A stretch of DNA of 64,000 bases from Halosimplex aquaticum (GTDB lineage: Archaea > Halobacteriota > Halobacteria > Halobacteriales > Haloarculaceae), in NCBI RefSeq assembly GCF_028747785.1, contig NZ_CP118160.1, forward strand, positions 92,773-156,772, given 5' to 3'. Below the pieces are notes generated by a model. That model saw only the letters and a program-made list of their open reading frames with translations. It was not told where the DNA came from and did no database searches. The translations under genes and the position numbers were made by a program. Every line of letters starts with the position of its first letter. The first letter of the stretch is position 1. This document shows, one piece after another, positions 17,348 through 24,684 of the stretch.

Positions 17348-18178
17348 ATGAGTACTATAGAACGATTGCAAAATATACGCCAGAGTCTCTCGACTCGAGA
17401 AAGTCGACTCCTTACACGACTCGCTGGCGCGGGTCACCAGATCATCTCCGTCGACGACATCGAGACGACGCTGGAGGTCCCCCCGAACACCGCCCGCGAG
17501 ATCGCCTCCCGGCTCACCGAAAAGGGCTGGCTCGACCAGCTCTTCCCGGGCACGTATCTCATCATTCCACTCACTGCCGGCGAGGAAGCCGTGTACACAA
17601 CCCACGAGTACCTCATCGCCGCCCACGTCGCCGAGCCGATGTACATCGGCTACTATAGCGCCCTCAGCCACCACGGGCTGACCGAACAGGTCCCCCGGAC
17701 GGTGTACGTCGTCACGCCGACCCGGGCGCAAAGCCGAGAGATCCACGGCGTCCCGTACCGCGTCACGACAGTCACCGAGCGGAAATTCTTCGGCTTTGAG
17801 TCGACATCGATCGAGGGCACGACCGTTCAGGTCAGCGACCTGGAGAAGACGCTGGTCGACTGTGCGGACCACCCCGAGTTCTGTGGTGGCCTTCGGGAAC
17901 TTGCGACCGCGATGCGAACTGCCGACGAACGGGGCTGCGACTGGGACACGGTCGGTGAGTACCTCGGACGCCTCGACAACGGTGCTGCGACCAAGCGAAT
18001 CGTCTACCTCGCCGACCAGCTCGGCATCAACCTCCCCGCCCGTGAGGAACTCGTCGCGTCGTTCACGAGTGGGTACTCGCTGCTGGATCCGACGCGGCCC
18101 GAAACCGGATCGACCGACAGCACGTATCGCCTTCGAATCAACGTCGAGCCAGCCACGCTAGAGCCGACGGAGTCCTGA
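17348..18178 (+). CDS. AbiEi-like antitoxin / winged-helix protein without its toxin
   Basis: 276 residues. An N-terminal winged helix (IISVDDIETTLEVPPNTARE) is followed by the AbiEi-type C-terminal domain: YYSALSHHGLTEQVPRTVYV, then FFGFES, then VSDLEKTLVDCADHPEFCGG. AbiEi proteins are antitoxins of type IV abortive-infection systems, normally followed by an AbiEii nucleotidyltransferase toxin. Here the next gene is a divergent regulator, so no toxin is present. A fragment of a closely related gene lies at 20222-20655. Confidence 0.8.
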   Translation: MSTIERLQNIRQSLSTRESRLLTRLAGAGHQIISVDDIETTLEVPPNTAREIASRLTEKGWLDQLFPGTYLIIPLTAGEEAVYTTHEYLIAAHVAEPMYIGYYSALSHHGLTEQVPRTVYVVTPTRAQSREIHGVPYRVTTVTERKFFGFESTSIEGTTVQVSDLEKTLVDCADHPEFCGGLRELATAMRTADERGCDWDTVGEYLGRLDNGAATKRIVYLADQLGINLPAREELVASFTSGYSLLDPTRPETGSTDSTYRLRINVEPATLEPTES

Positions 18179-18242
18179 CCAGGGTGCGAAGTCAGCATAC
18201 CTTCAGTCTCCGGCACTGAGAACGGGGCTGTTCTACGACGAA

Positions 18243-18731
18243 CTATCGGGTTGTACCACCATCGACGGCGTCGAGATCGGGTTCGTCGAACTCGAGTGCT
18301 TCCGCGACAGCTTCAGGAAGCTCCGGACGGGGCGCCGATTCGTGGCGTTCGATTTTCTCGGTCTTCCGCGTGCTTTCGTAGAGAGCGCGTGCGACCGGAA
18401 GCCCACGGAGATACTTGTAGTCGTGGAGGACCTCGACGCCCCGCTCCGTGAATCCGTAGAACTGGGAGGGGAGATCACGTTTTCCCTCGCTTGGTTCGTA
18501 CGTGTAGCGTGCGAGGAGCCCGGCGTCGATCAACGTCTCCAACTGGTCTTTGATGGCCGCCTGGCTCTTTCCCGTCATATACTCGAGTTCGGCGAGCGAC
18601 ATCAGATGGGCGGGGTGGCCCAGCAGCTCCTGGATGATGAGATGGCGCGTATCCTGGGACAGCAGCTTGAACAGCCGCTGCTGTTCCGCGAACGGCCCTG
18701 CATCGGCCGCGCCAGTGTCGGTTTCGCTCAT
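18243..18731 (-). CDS. Winged-helix regulator A
   Basis: 162 residues from ATG 18731. The HTH core RHLIIQELLGHPAHLMSLAE, then GKSQAAIKDQLETLIDAGLL, is followed by a wing with SQFYGFTERGVEVL and a tail TEKIERHESAPRP. The tail and wing match the regulator at 19752 (KFYGLTEDGREFL, EKMVKYENTPRPD), so the two are paralogues on either side of the gene at 18847. Probable DNA-binding regulator. Confidence 0.7.
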   Translation of the reverse strand: MSETDTGAADAGPFAEQQRLFKLLSQDTRHLIIQELLGHPAHLMSLAELEYMTGKSQAAIKDQLETLIDAGLLARYTYEPSEGKRDLPSQFYGFTERGVEVLHDYKYLRGLPVARALYESTRKTEKIERHESAPRPELPEAVAEALEFDEPDLDAVDGGTTR

Positions 18732-18846
18732 ACGTGATGGTACGAGATAGGACGCTATAACAGTTAGGGTTGTCCAAGTTGGTTAACTCAGAAAAAACCA
18801 AAGTGATTCAGAAGGAATAAGGTGGTGTGGTTTGAATCAGCAGCTA

Positions 18847-19641
18847 ATGACTGACTCAAGCCCGCCGCCGGACGCTGGGGAGATTATGACCGTTGTTCAC
18901 GAGGCCGTCGGGGGCATCGAACTTGAGCCTGCAGAGAAACGGGAAATCTGGCGGTTCACCCAGCGTGAATTGCCGTATCTCTGGAGTCAGCGGACATCGT
19001 ATTTCATCTTGGGGAGCTATCGCGACCCCTATATCCGCCGGCTTCACGCCGTCCAAAACGAACTCACGAAGCAGCTCGGTGCCTATCCGTTCATCATGGG
19101 TGATCTCCTCGAACTTCCGACTGACCGCCTCAATACGTTCGATATCATGTTTTCGTTGCTCGCGACATACAGCGACTACATCGTTGGGGTCTTCGAGAAG
19201 GAGAGTGGTGGGGAGGCGCCTGAATTGGGCGAAATCGATGACCCGCCGTATTTCGACAAGTCGTACGTGTTCCCACGTGATTACGCGTGGGTGACTGACG
19301 AGAACCTTGACTCGACACAGCACGTCATTCAGGCCGCCCTCGAGATCGCGTTCGCAGACGATTTGTCGGCGGATGAAGTCCAATCAAAAGTCGAGTCGCT
19401 CGTTGATCGCGCCCAAGAGAGCAGTCTCGACATCGACGAACAGGAGGTGTGGGATGTGATCGACGACCGGGCAGATGAGGGCGAAGAGCCGGCAGCGTAC
19501 AGTTGGGTCCATCTCAACAAGTTCCGCAAATTCGAACTCCACGAGCGGTGCTTCCCGTGGACGACAGAGGACGAACTCCGAACTGTGGTTGACGAACTCC
19601 CGTCCCCGACGCCACGTCCGGAGTGGGAAGAGAGTGGGTAA
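18847..19641 (+). CDS. Unknown protein between two related regulators
   Basis: 264 residues from ATG 18847; an in-frame TTG at 18832 is less likely. Residues 40-130 include SYFILGSYRDPYIRRLHAVQ, then YPFIMGDLLEL, then LLATYSDYIVGVFEKESGGE. This alternating alpha/beta pattern with an exposed Glu-rich loop is reminiscent of TIR-like or nucleotide-processing folds. That is a weak resemblance only. The C-terminal half is helical and acidic. Divergent from regulator A and upstream of regulator B, which may control it. Confidence 0.6.
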   Translation: MTDSSPPPDAGEIMTVVHEAVGGIELEPAEKREIWRFTQRELPYLWSQRTSYFILGSYRDPYIRRLHAVQNELTKQLGAYPFIMGDLLELPTDRLNTFDIMFSLLATYSDYIVGVFEKESGGEAPELGEIDDPPYFDKSYVFPRDYAWVTDENLDSTQHVIQAALEIAFADDLSADEVQSKVESLVDRAQESSLDIDEQEVWDVIDDRADEGEEPAAYSWVHLNKFRKFELHERCFPWTTEDELRTVVDELPSPTPRPEWEESG

Positions 19642-19699
19642 CAGTGAATTATCCTGCCCTACTCGCTTGGCGGTACACTCATCAGAGTGAGTTGGCCCG

Positions 19700-19723
19700 G
19701 TAGTTTACTCTCGGGTAAACTAC
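19700..19723. promoter_or_regulatory. Inverted repeat before regulator B
   Basis: GTAGTTTAC (19700-19708) and GTAAACTAC (19715-19723) are perfect 9-bp arms around TCTCGG. The site ends 28 nt before ATG 19752 and so covers the expected promoter position. A likely operator, perhaps for autoregulation by the gene it precedes. Confidence 0.6.
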
Positions 19724-19751
19724 TTTACTACGCCCGGTCGAACACATCGTT

Positions 19752-20159
19752 ATGGATGCTGGTTCGGGTGTCGGCGACGACACGACACCACGCGAACTCG
19801 TCCACTTCATTACACAGCAGACACGATTTTCGCTTATCAGCGATATTCTCGCTCACCCCCAACAGCTCCCATCGATGTACGAACTCGAAGAGCTGAATCC
19901 CAGTGTGAGCGATGCGACCGTCTACAAGCACATCCAGAAGCTGATCGACGCCGGCATCGTCACAGAGGTCGCCCTGGACGACGACCAGCGCCGGCAGGGG
20001 TATCCCTGGAAGTTCTACGGCCTCACCGAAGACGGCCGCGAGTTCTTGGAGACGCACAATCTGCTCGCCGCGGAGGAGACACTTCAGCAGATCTACGACA
20101 CCATCGCCGATAAGCCCGAGAAGATGGTCAAATACGAGAACACACCCCGTCCGGATTAG
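19752..20159 (+). CDS. Winged-helix regulator B
   Basis: 135 residues. HTH: RFSLISDILAHPQQLPSMYE, then VSDATVYKHIQKLIDAGIV. Wing: PWKFYGLTEDGREFLETHNL. It is a paralogue of the regulator at 18243. The inverted repeat just upstream suggests self-regulation. It ends in EKMVKYENTPRPD, a tail shared with the other copy. Confidence 0.75.
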   Translation: MDAGSGVGDDTTPRELVHFITQQTRFSLISDILAHPQQLPSMYELEELNPSVSDATVYKHIQKLIDAGIVTEVALDDDQRRQGYPWKFYGLTEDGREFLETHNLLAAEETLQQIYDTIADKPEKMVKYENTPRPD

Positions 20160-20221
20160 GAGTGATTGTCAGAGAATAGGGAGCGATAGTCTGTCGTTAG
20201 TCCCGGAGATCAGCCACTGAC

Positions 20222-20655
20222 TGACCGACTTCACGGACGTAGTCGCTCCGCTCAAGATCAAATTCTTCGGCTACGAGTCGAGGCTCATCGAGGGCACCGC
20301 CGTGAACGTCGCAGATGTGGAAAAGACGACCGTTGACTGTACCGACCATCCCGAACTCTGTGGTGGCATCCGAGAATTCGTACAGGCGATAGTCGTCGCG
20401 GAGGATCGAGACTATTCGTGGGCGACGGTCGTTGAGTGCCTCCAGCGACCCGACAACGGCGCTGCGACCAAGCGGATCGTCTACCTCGCCGACCAGCTCG
20501 GCATTGACCTCCCGGCGCGTGAGACGCTCCTCAAGTCATTCACGAGCGGGTGTCCGCTCCTCGACCCAATGCGATCCGAACAGGGAAGCTACGACAGTGA
20601 GTATCATCTCCGAATCAACGTCGACTGGGAGAGACTCGGTTCGATGGAATCCTGA
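20222..20655 (+). pseudogene. C-terminal fragment of a second AbiEi-like antitoxin
   Basis: An open frame reads FFGYESRLIEGTAVNVADVE, then TTVDCTDHPELCGGIREFV, then NGAATKRIVYLADQLGIDLP to the stop at 20655. This closely matches the last half of the protein at 17348. The winged helix and the middle domain are missing upstream and no suitable start is present. Probably a remnant of a duplication. Confidence 0.75.
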
Positions 20656-20826
20656 TGCCAGGTCGGTCCGAAAGGTAGCGTGAATTAAGATGCTCCTCCA
20701 AGTACAGCGAATCAGGTAGATGGGTCACGTCTATTATCACCAACCGGCGACAATCAGTTCTCTCTTGATTTTGTCCACGAGGCTCCATCAGAGATCGTTG
20801 CCAGGATTGTCGAGTACGACGATGAC

Positions 20827-21594
20827 GTGGCGGTGAAGGTTCGCAAGTACGATCTTGACAGCGAGTACTTCGGTATCTATACCTTCCGCGTCGGTGGTGG
20901 GGACGTCGGCGATCTCGAATTCGATCTTGGCGAGGCACTCTCAGAGATGGGTGCTGATAACGGTACCATCGTTGCCCGGCTCCTCGAGATCTATCAAGCA
21001 CTCATAGCCCAGAACGAGGAAGAAGAAGGAGTTCCCGTTGAAGCGTACAAGAACATCGACATCGATGCACTCCCAGACGCGCTCAACCGGACATCGTGGG
21101 AGGGCAGCGCGACTGATGTTGCAGGCCGTCTCGCCTCAAATATCATTCTCAAACACGCGCTTCCGAATGGGAACCATCGGACTGCAGTTGCCCTGATTCA
21201 GTTCTACCTCCGTCGGATTGCTTCCGATTTCTCGATGCCAGAGACCTCCGTGGAAATCGACTCAGAGACATACGACTGGCGGGAGTGGGTAAACGAGTAT
21301 ATTAACGAGTCAAAACGACTCTTGACGGTTCGTCGGAAGAATGTTCTACTCAAACATCTCTCTGACTTCGGAGCGACAACGCTTGAGCGGAAACACGAGG
21401 TCCAGATCGACCTGACGGCATACGAGCTGGATATGTATCCCTCAGAAGCGAAAGCTGTCTACGCGACAGCGCACGAGGAACTCTGGATCGAATTCGTCGA
21501 AGAGGCAGTAGAGCGCACCGACAACCCCGAGCTGATGGAGACCCCTGGGCTATCCAAGGCGGAGTTCGCAGAGAAAATTCGGAACCTCGAGTGA
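20827..21594 (+). CDS. Fic/DOC-motif protein, N terminus uncertain
   Basis: About 255 residues from GTG 20827. HALPNGNHRTAVALIQFYL near residue 118 matches the Fic core HxFxxGNxR (Ala in place of the usual Phe). Fic and DOC proteins transfer AMP or phosphate groups to targets and often act as toxins. The same frame stays protein-like upstream to about 20689 (GDNQFSLDFVHEAPSEIVAR) but has no start codon there, so the 5' end may be lost or frameshifted. An ATG at 20690 lies in another frame. It sits next to antitoxin-like fragments. Confidence 0.6.
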   Translation: MAVKVRKYDLDSEYFGIYTFRVGGGDVGDLEFDLGEALSEMGADNGTIVARLLEIYQALIAQNEEEEGVPVEAYKNIDIDALPDALNRTSWEGSATDVAGRLASNIILKHALPNGNHRTAVALIQFYLRRIASDFSMPETSVEIDSETYDWREWVNEYINESKRLLTVRRKNVLLKHLSDFGATTLERKHEVQIDLTAYELDMYPSEAKAVYATAHEELWIEFVEEAVERTDNPELMETPGLSKAEFAEKIRNLE

Positions 21595-21604
21595 ACGGCG
21601 TGCG

Positions 21605-21709
21605 CTAGTCTTGGAGCATCGCGACTGTTCGGCCCGTCTCCTCGGCCTCTTCGCTCCGCGACATCCCGTATGTTGCGAGAGCCTCCTCAACCGCGTCGTC
21701 CAGATCCAT
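21605..21709 (-). CDS. Very small antitoxin-like ORF
   Basis: 34 residues (MDLDDAVEEALATYGMSR onward) from ATG 21709 to the stop at 21605. It resembles the helical N terminus of small antitoxins, and its start lies 4 nt beyond the stop of the ORF at 21713. Possibly a fragment. Confidence 0.35.
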   Translation of the reverse strand: MDLDDAVEEALATYGMSRSEEAEETGRTVAMLQD

Positions 21710-21712
21710 TAG

Positions 21713-21844
21713 TCAAGCAAATCTTGGCTCTGCCAACGTATAAAGTCTCGCACGATTTGCGTTTATCATAGCATCGGCTAACTCGCCAACCGAGTAGGAC
21801 CGATCCCGCAAACAGTCGATAACCCGTAGCTCCACTCCCCTCAT
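21713..21844 (-). CDS. Short HTH-like ORF
   Basis: 43 residues from ATG 21844: LRVIDCLRDRSYSVGELADA looks like the first helices of a winged HTH, then the frame ends. It may be a truncated regulator. Together with the next small ORF it could form a decayed toxin-antitoxin pair. Confidence 0.3.
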   Translation of the reverse strand: MRGVELRVIDCLRDRSYSVGELADAMINANRARLYTLAEPRFA

Positions 21845-21984
21845 AGATTCCAATCTCTCCGATTTATGTATACGTATATCGGTGAGGATGGAATACAGGC
21901 TCTTGGCACTCAGGTCGGGGCGTCAAATGGTGAGGCGTTTGTACAAACGGATTTCGGAGAGGCAATTCGATCTGCGAGTCCGAA

Positions 21985-22605
21985 CTACTCGAGAGGCGAC
22001 GTGAACAGGCGCCGATACTCATCGAGCCACTCGATCTCGTGGTACGTCACGTCGTTCTGAATGTCGTATTCAAGCGGGAGTGGATCCGAACGGTGGGCTG
22101 TAAACGTGAGGTTGATCTCGATACAGGGTCCGTGCTCGGAGACGCACTCGAAGCCATCGTCAACGGGGTATACAACGCTAAACCAGCGAATCTGGAACCC
22201 AAAGTGGTCACACACATCTCTGACGACTGCAGCATCGCAATAGGGCGTGTGGACCCACAGTTCCCCGCCAGCGTACGCCTGATCTTTGACACACCAGACT
22301 GCATCAAGGGAGCGGAGAAACTCGGCAGCGCGATTGTAGTGCGCTTCAGTCAGGCGGTCCCACCAGTGGTACTCCTCGACGTCGTCAACGAGGAGCTGGA
22401 GGCAATCACCACACACATCATACGCCCGCTCACCAAGGGAGATTTCGTGGAGTTTGTCGGACTGGGTGGTGTTACACGCATCGCACGGAGGGGAAGCACC
22501 ACTGCACTGGCATCCGGGGGATGATCGCTGTTCGGTGTGGTTGGAATACCCGCTGTTTGCACTCTCTGGCTTCTGAGATTCGTTTGAGTCGGTATTCTCG
22601 GTCAT
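21985..22605 (-). CDS. Hypothetical Cys-rich protein
   Basis: 206 residues from ATG 22605. The N terminus is disordered and acidic. Two Cys pairs, CQCSGASPPCDACN near residue 33 and VCGDCLQLL near residue 64, suggest a zinc site. The rest is alpha/beta with many aromatic residues (HWWDRL, IRWFSVVYPVDDG). I recognise no family. The gene is complete and faces away from the tRNA array. Confidence 0.6.
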   Translation of the reverse strand: MTENTDSNESQKPESANSGYSNHTEQRSSPGCQCSGASPPCDACNTTQSDKLHEISLGERAYDVCGDCLQLLVDDVEEYHWWDRLTEAHYNRAAEFLRSLDAVWCVKDQAYAGGELWVHTPYCDAAVVRDVCDHFGFQIRWFSVVYPVDDGFECVSEHGPCIEINLTFTAHRSDPLPLEYDIQNDVTYHEIEWLDEYRRLFTSPLE

Positions 22606-23329
22606 TGGTATCCAACCGAGAACCGTCAGTCACGCCGTGTGACTGGGCTCCCGGCTAGAACCGAACCGACGATCGGCCACTCATCTATCGTCACAGAGAG
22701 CAGGTTGGTGTAAATAGTTTCTGTGAATCCAATCGAGGACACCGGCCAGCACCCGGCTATCGACGACAGCCGATCCTAGACGATGAACGTCATATGTAAC
22801 CGTATCTCGAAGTGTGACTGCCGTGCCTGTGAGTAACACACCCAAACTAATTTTAATACAATTGCCACGATATTTTCTGCTGACGTTCGATACACTCCTC
22901 AAACCGAGAGAGTTCAACACGATGATCATCACTCGCCTCACCCCGCGGCGTGCTCGTTCTCGCTTAGCCGCGGGTCCCGTGTTCGGCGAGTGCCTACAAG
23001 ATCAGCGTGCGAAGAGCCCGGGCGCAAACCGCCGGATCCACGTCGACTTCGAATACGAGAGTTCGACGCAATCCGGCGACGGCCGGACACTCTCACCCGC
23101 ATAACTCGGCCCCCATACGGACTACCCGTCACGGGTCGGGGAACACGGGATTGCCGCCTGCCTGTGCCCAGTACTCGCTCAGGACACAGCCTAATACGAG
23201 TGCGGGATGCCAGGCTCGCGGCTGATTGGTTTCCGTTCGTTTCGATACAGGGTCGAACGGGCTCCGTCCGCGCTGAGCGCACGGAAGTCGTTAGCCAACA
23301 GCCCCGCAGCGAGAGCTGCGGCTACGTAG
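22606..23329. other. Long intergenic region before the tRNA array
   Basis: No convincing gene. Around 22848-22858 an AT-rich tract (AATTTTAATACA) could be a promoter firing toward the tRNA array, though it is nearly 0.5 kb from the first tRNA. At 23303-23322 the sequence CCGCAGCGAGAGCTGCGG forms a hairpin just before tRNA-Gln. I saw T-arm-like motifs but no complete tRNA. Confidence 0.4.
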
Positions 23330-23405
23330 AGCCCCGGAGTCTCCGCTGGCGAGGGACGCCGGACTTTGAATCCGGAGGTCGCCGGTTCGATTCCGGCCGG
23401 GGCGA
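23330..23405 (+). tRNA. tRNA-Gln (anticodon TTG)
   Basis: Anticodon arm CCGGA-CTTTGAA-TCCGG with anticodon TTG; T-arm GCCGG-TTCGATT-CCGGC. The acceptor pairs six of seven positions (AGCCCCG with CGGGGCG), with an A1:G72 mismatch. Position 8 is G rather than U. The D-arm (GTCT...GGGAC) resembles that of tRNA-Glu at 25560. No CCA is encoded. Confidence 0.8.
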
Positions 23406-23408
23406 CAT

Positions 23409-23482
23409 GCCGACGTGGTGTAACCCGGCGAGCATACGGCCCTGTCGCGGTCGTGATCCGGGTTCAAACCCCGGCGTCGGCG
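23409..23482 (+). tRNA. tRNA-Asp (anticodon GTC)
   Basis: Full cloverleaf: acceptor GCCGACG/CGTCGGC, D-stem GTGT/GCAT, anticodon arm CGGCC-CTGTCGC-GGTCG, T-arm CCGGG-TTCAAAC-CCCGG. U8 and U33 are present. It follows tRNA-Gln by 3 nt, so the two are surely one transcript. Confidence 0.92.
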
Positions 23483-23732
23483 TGGATGCGTGGCGTGGCC
23501 ACGTGGGGATACCCATCGAGGTAGGCAGCCCGTTGGTGCGATCAGCTGGATCGTTCCGACGATGCTGGGCCCAGCAGGGTCCGCAACCTACATGAGCCGG
23601 TGTGGTATTCCCGGGAACCTCCCGAAGTACGCCCCCGCGATGAGACGCGCAACCACGACTACTCGGTCGCGGTTGCGCAGTTGGAAAGTCGTACAGATAG
23701 ATAATCAACTGCCGAACGCTCGGCAGTCCGGT
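23483..23732. other. Structured spacer with perfect palindromes
   Basis: This 250-nt gap in the tRNA array has no gene but several strong symmetries. These are TGCTGGGCCCAGCA (23563-23576), TTCCCGGGAA (about 23608-23617), a 13-bp imperfect hairpin with arms GCGCAACCACGAC and GTCGCGGTTGCGC (about 23647-23678), and CTGCCGAACGCTCGGCAG (23709-23726). It may encode a structured RNA or processing signals. No tRNA cloverleaf can be drawn. Confidence 0.5.
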
Positions 23733-23805
23733 AAGCCGATGGTCCAGCGGACGACGATCTGTGCCTTGGGCGCACAGGATCGAGGTTCGAATCCGCGTCG
23801 GCTCA
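23733..23805 (+). tRNA. tRNA-Pro (anticodon TGG)
   Basis: Anticodon arm TGTGC-CTTGGGC-GCACA with anticodon TGG; T-arm CGAGG-TTCGAAT-CCGCG with one mismatch. The acceptor pairs at positions 2-7 but has an A1:C72 mismatch. U8 and U33 are present. Confidence 0.8.
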
Positions 23806-23809
23806 CTGT

Positions 23810-23896
23810 GCCGCGACTGGGTATTGGGGAACCCAGCGGCCTGCTATGCCGTGGCCGTCTGCTATCGGTCTCCCGGTTCGAATCCGGGTCGCGGCG
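23810..23896 (+). tRNA. tRNA-Ser (anticodon GCT)
   Basis: Type II tRNA. Acceptor GCCGCGA/TCGCGGC, anticodon arm GCGGC-CTGCTAT-GCCGT (anticodon GCT, U33 present), long variable arm (about GCCG...CGGT), T-arm CCCGG-TTCGAAT-CCGGG, discriminator G as usual for Ser. Confidence 0.88.
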
Positions 23897-23898
23897 TC

Positions 23899-24039
23899 AT
23901 GACAACGAATGTCTGCCCTGCCTGCGAGGAGGAAGCGTTCCGTCACGTCCCGATCGGTGAAACAACGTCTATCGACACGATTGGAAGCGTGGAAATCTGC
24001 GTCACCGAGGACGGCGCATACTTCCACGGAACAAGGTGA
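23899..24039 (+). CDS. Small CPAC protein inside the tRNA array
   Basis: 46 residues from ATG 23899, 2 nt after tRNA-Ser: TTNVCPACEEEAFRHVPIGE, then SVEICVTEDGAYFHGTR. The CPAC pair near residue 6 plus a later Cys and His could bind metal. Codon use looks real. Its position means it would be co-transcribed with the tRNAs. Function unknown. Confidence 0.5.
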   Translation: MTTNVCPACEEEAFRHVPIGETTSIDTIGSVEICVTEDGAYFHGTR

Positions 24040-24181
24040 CCGCCATCCATCCCTGCCGTGACTGGGTGCTGATGAGCACATTCGCCTCGGTAGAGAGGGT
24101 CAGAAGCTGAGTAATGCGCGTCTTCCGGTGTCCCGGTGAGAAACGCGAGGCGGGCTTGTCGGAGCAAGTTCCGACGGAGAT

Positions 24182-24263
24182 GGTGAGACATGCGGATAGG
24201 CGACCGCGCTCGGTGTGAAACCGAGAGCCGCGAGGCTTCGGAGTTCGACTCTCCGTCTCACCG
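24182..24263 (+). tRNA. tRNA-Ser (anticodon TGA), non-consensus
   Basis: Type II cloverleaf: acceptor GGTGAGA/TCTCACC, D-stem TGCG/CGCG, anticodon stem CTCGG/CCGAG, variable arm AGCC-GCGA-GGCT, T-arm CGGAG-TTCGACT-CTCCG. The loop is TGTGAAA, so position 33 is G instead of the near-universal U, and position 8 is C. The body fits well, so the deviations look real rather than a misfold. Confidence 0.8.
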
Positions 24264-24265
24264 TT

Positions 24266-24351
24266 GGCGGGATTTCCGTAGCTTGGTCAAGGGACTGCGT
24301 TGGAACCGCAGCGTCCGCAAGGACACGAGTGTTCAAATGGCTCTCCCGCCG
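24266..24351 (+). tRNA. tRNA-Ser (anticodon GGA)
   Basis: Type II tRNA 2 nt after the previous one. Acceptor GGCGGGA/TCCCGCC, D-stem TCC/GGA, anticodon arm CTGCG-TTGGAAC-CGCAG (anticodon GGA, U33 present), variable arm GTCC-GCAA-GGAC, T-arm GAGTG-TTCAAAT-GGCTC with weak last pairs, discriminator G. Confidence 0.88.
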
Positions 24352-24398
24352 CTGCGTGCCGAAGTGATTCGCAGAGTCGCTGGCAATTCTCGAATTGC

Positions 24399-24480
24399 GC
24401 CGCCATGCCAGAGTGGTCAAACGGACACGGTCGAGACCCGTGTGGTTAGTCCTTCCCAGGTTCGAATCCTGGTGGCGGCA
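24399..24480 (+). tRNA. tRNA-Leu (anticodon GAG), non-consensus
   Basis: Acceptor GCCGCCA/TGGCGGC, U8 present, anticodon stem CACGG/CCGTG with loop TCGAGAC (anticodon GAG), longer variable region, T-arm CCAGG-TTCGAAT-CCTGG, discriminator A. Position 33 is C instead of U. Confidence 0.85.
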
Positions 24481-24522
24481 TCCGGCCATCGTGCCTGTAG
24501 ACAATTCTCGCTTCACCGTTAC

Positions 24523-24605
24523 GTCGCCGTACTCAAGTGGTCAACGAGAAGCGGTTCAGACCCGCTGGCGTAGGTCCTTCCGAGGTTCGAATCCTCGCGG
24601 CGACA
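24523..24605 (+). tRNA. tRNA-Leu (anticodon CAG)
   Basis: Acceptor GTCGCCG/CGGCGAC, anticodon arm AGCGG-TTCAGAC-CCGCT (anticodon CAG, U33 present), long variable region, T-arm CGAGG-TTCGAAT-CCTCG, discriminator A. Clearly related to the Leu(GAG) gene just upstream. Confidence 0.9.
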
Positions 24606-24609
24606 TTTT

Positions 24610-24680
24610 CTCCCTGTGGTCTAGCGGTACGATGCCTCCCTGTAGAGGAGGAGACGCACGTTCGAGTCGTGCCGGGGAGA
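24610..24680 (+). tRNA. tRNA-Tyr (anticodon GTA)
   Basis: Acceptor CTCCCTG/CGGGGAG, anticodon arm CCTCC-CTGTAGA-GGAGG (anticodon GTA, U33 present), T-arm GCACG-TTCGAGT-CGTGC, discriminator A. The D-arm pairs poorly. It starts 4 nt after tRNA-Leu(CAG). Confidence 0.85.
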
Positions 24681-24684
24681 CTGC

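Noticed and set aside
23520..23600. Additional tRNA in the spacer after tRNA-Asp
   Set aside because: No T-arm with TTCRANY and no acceptor longer than five pairs; the palindrome TGCTGGGCCCAGCA explains the symmetry.
24070..24110. C/D box guide RNA (TGATGA at 24070, CTGA at 24107)
   Set aside because: Boxes this short arise by chance. There is no flanking pairing or clear D'/C' pair, and no recognisable target.
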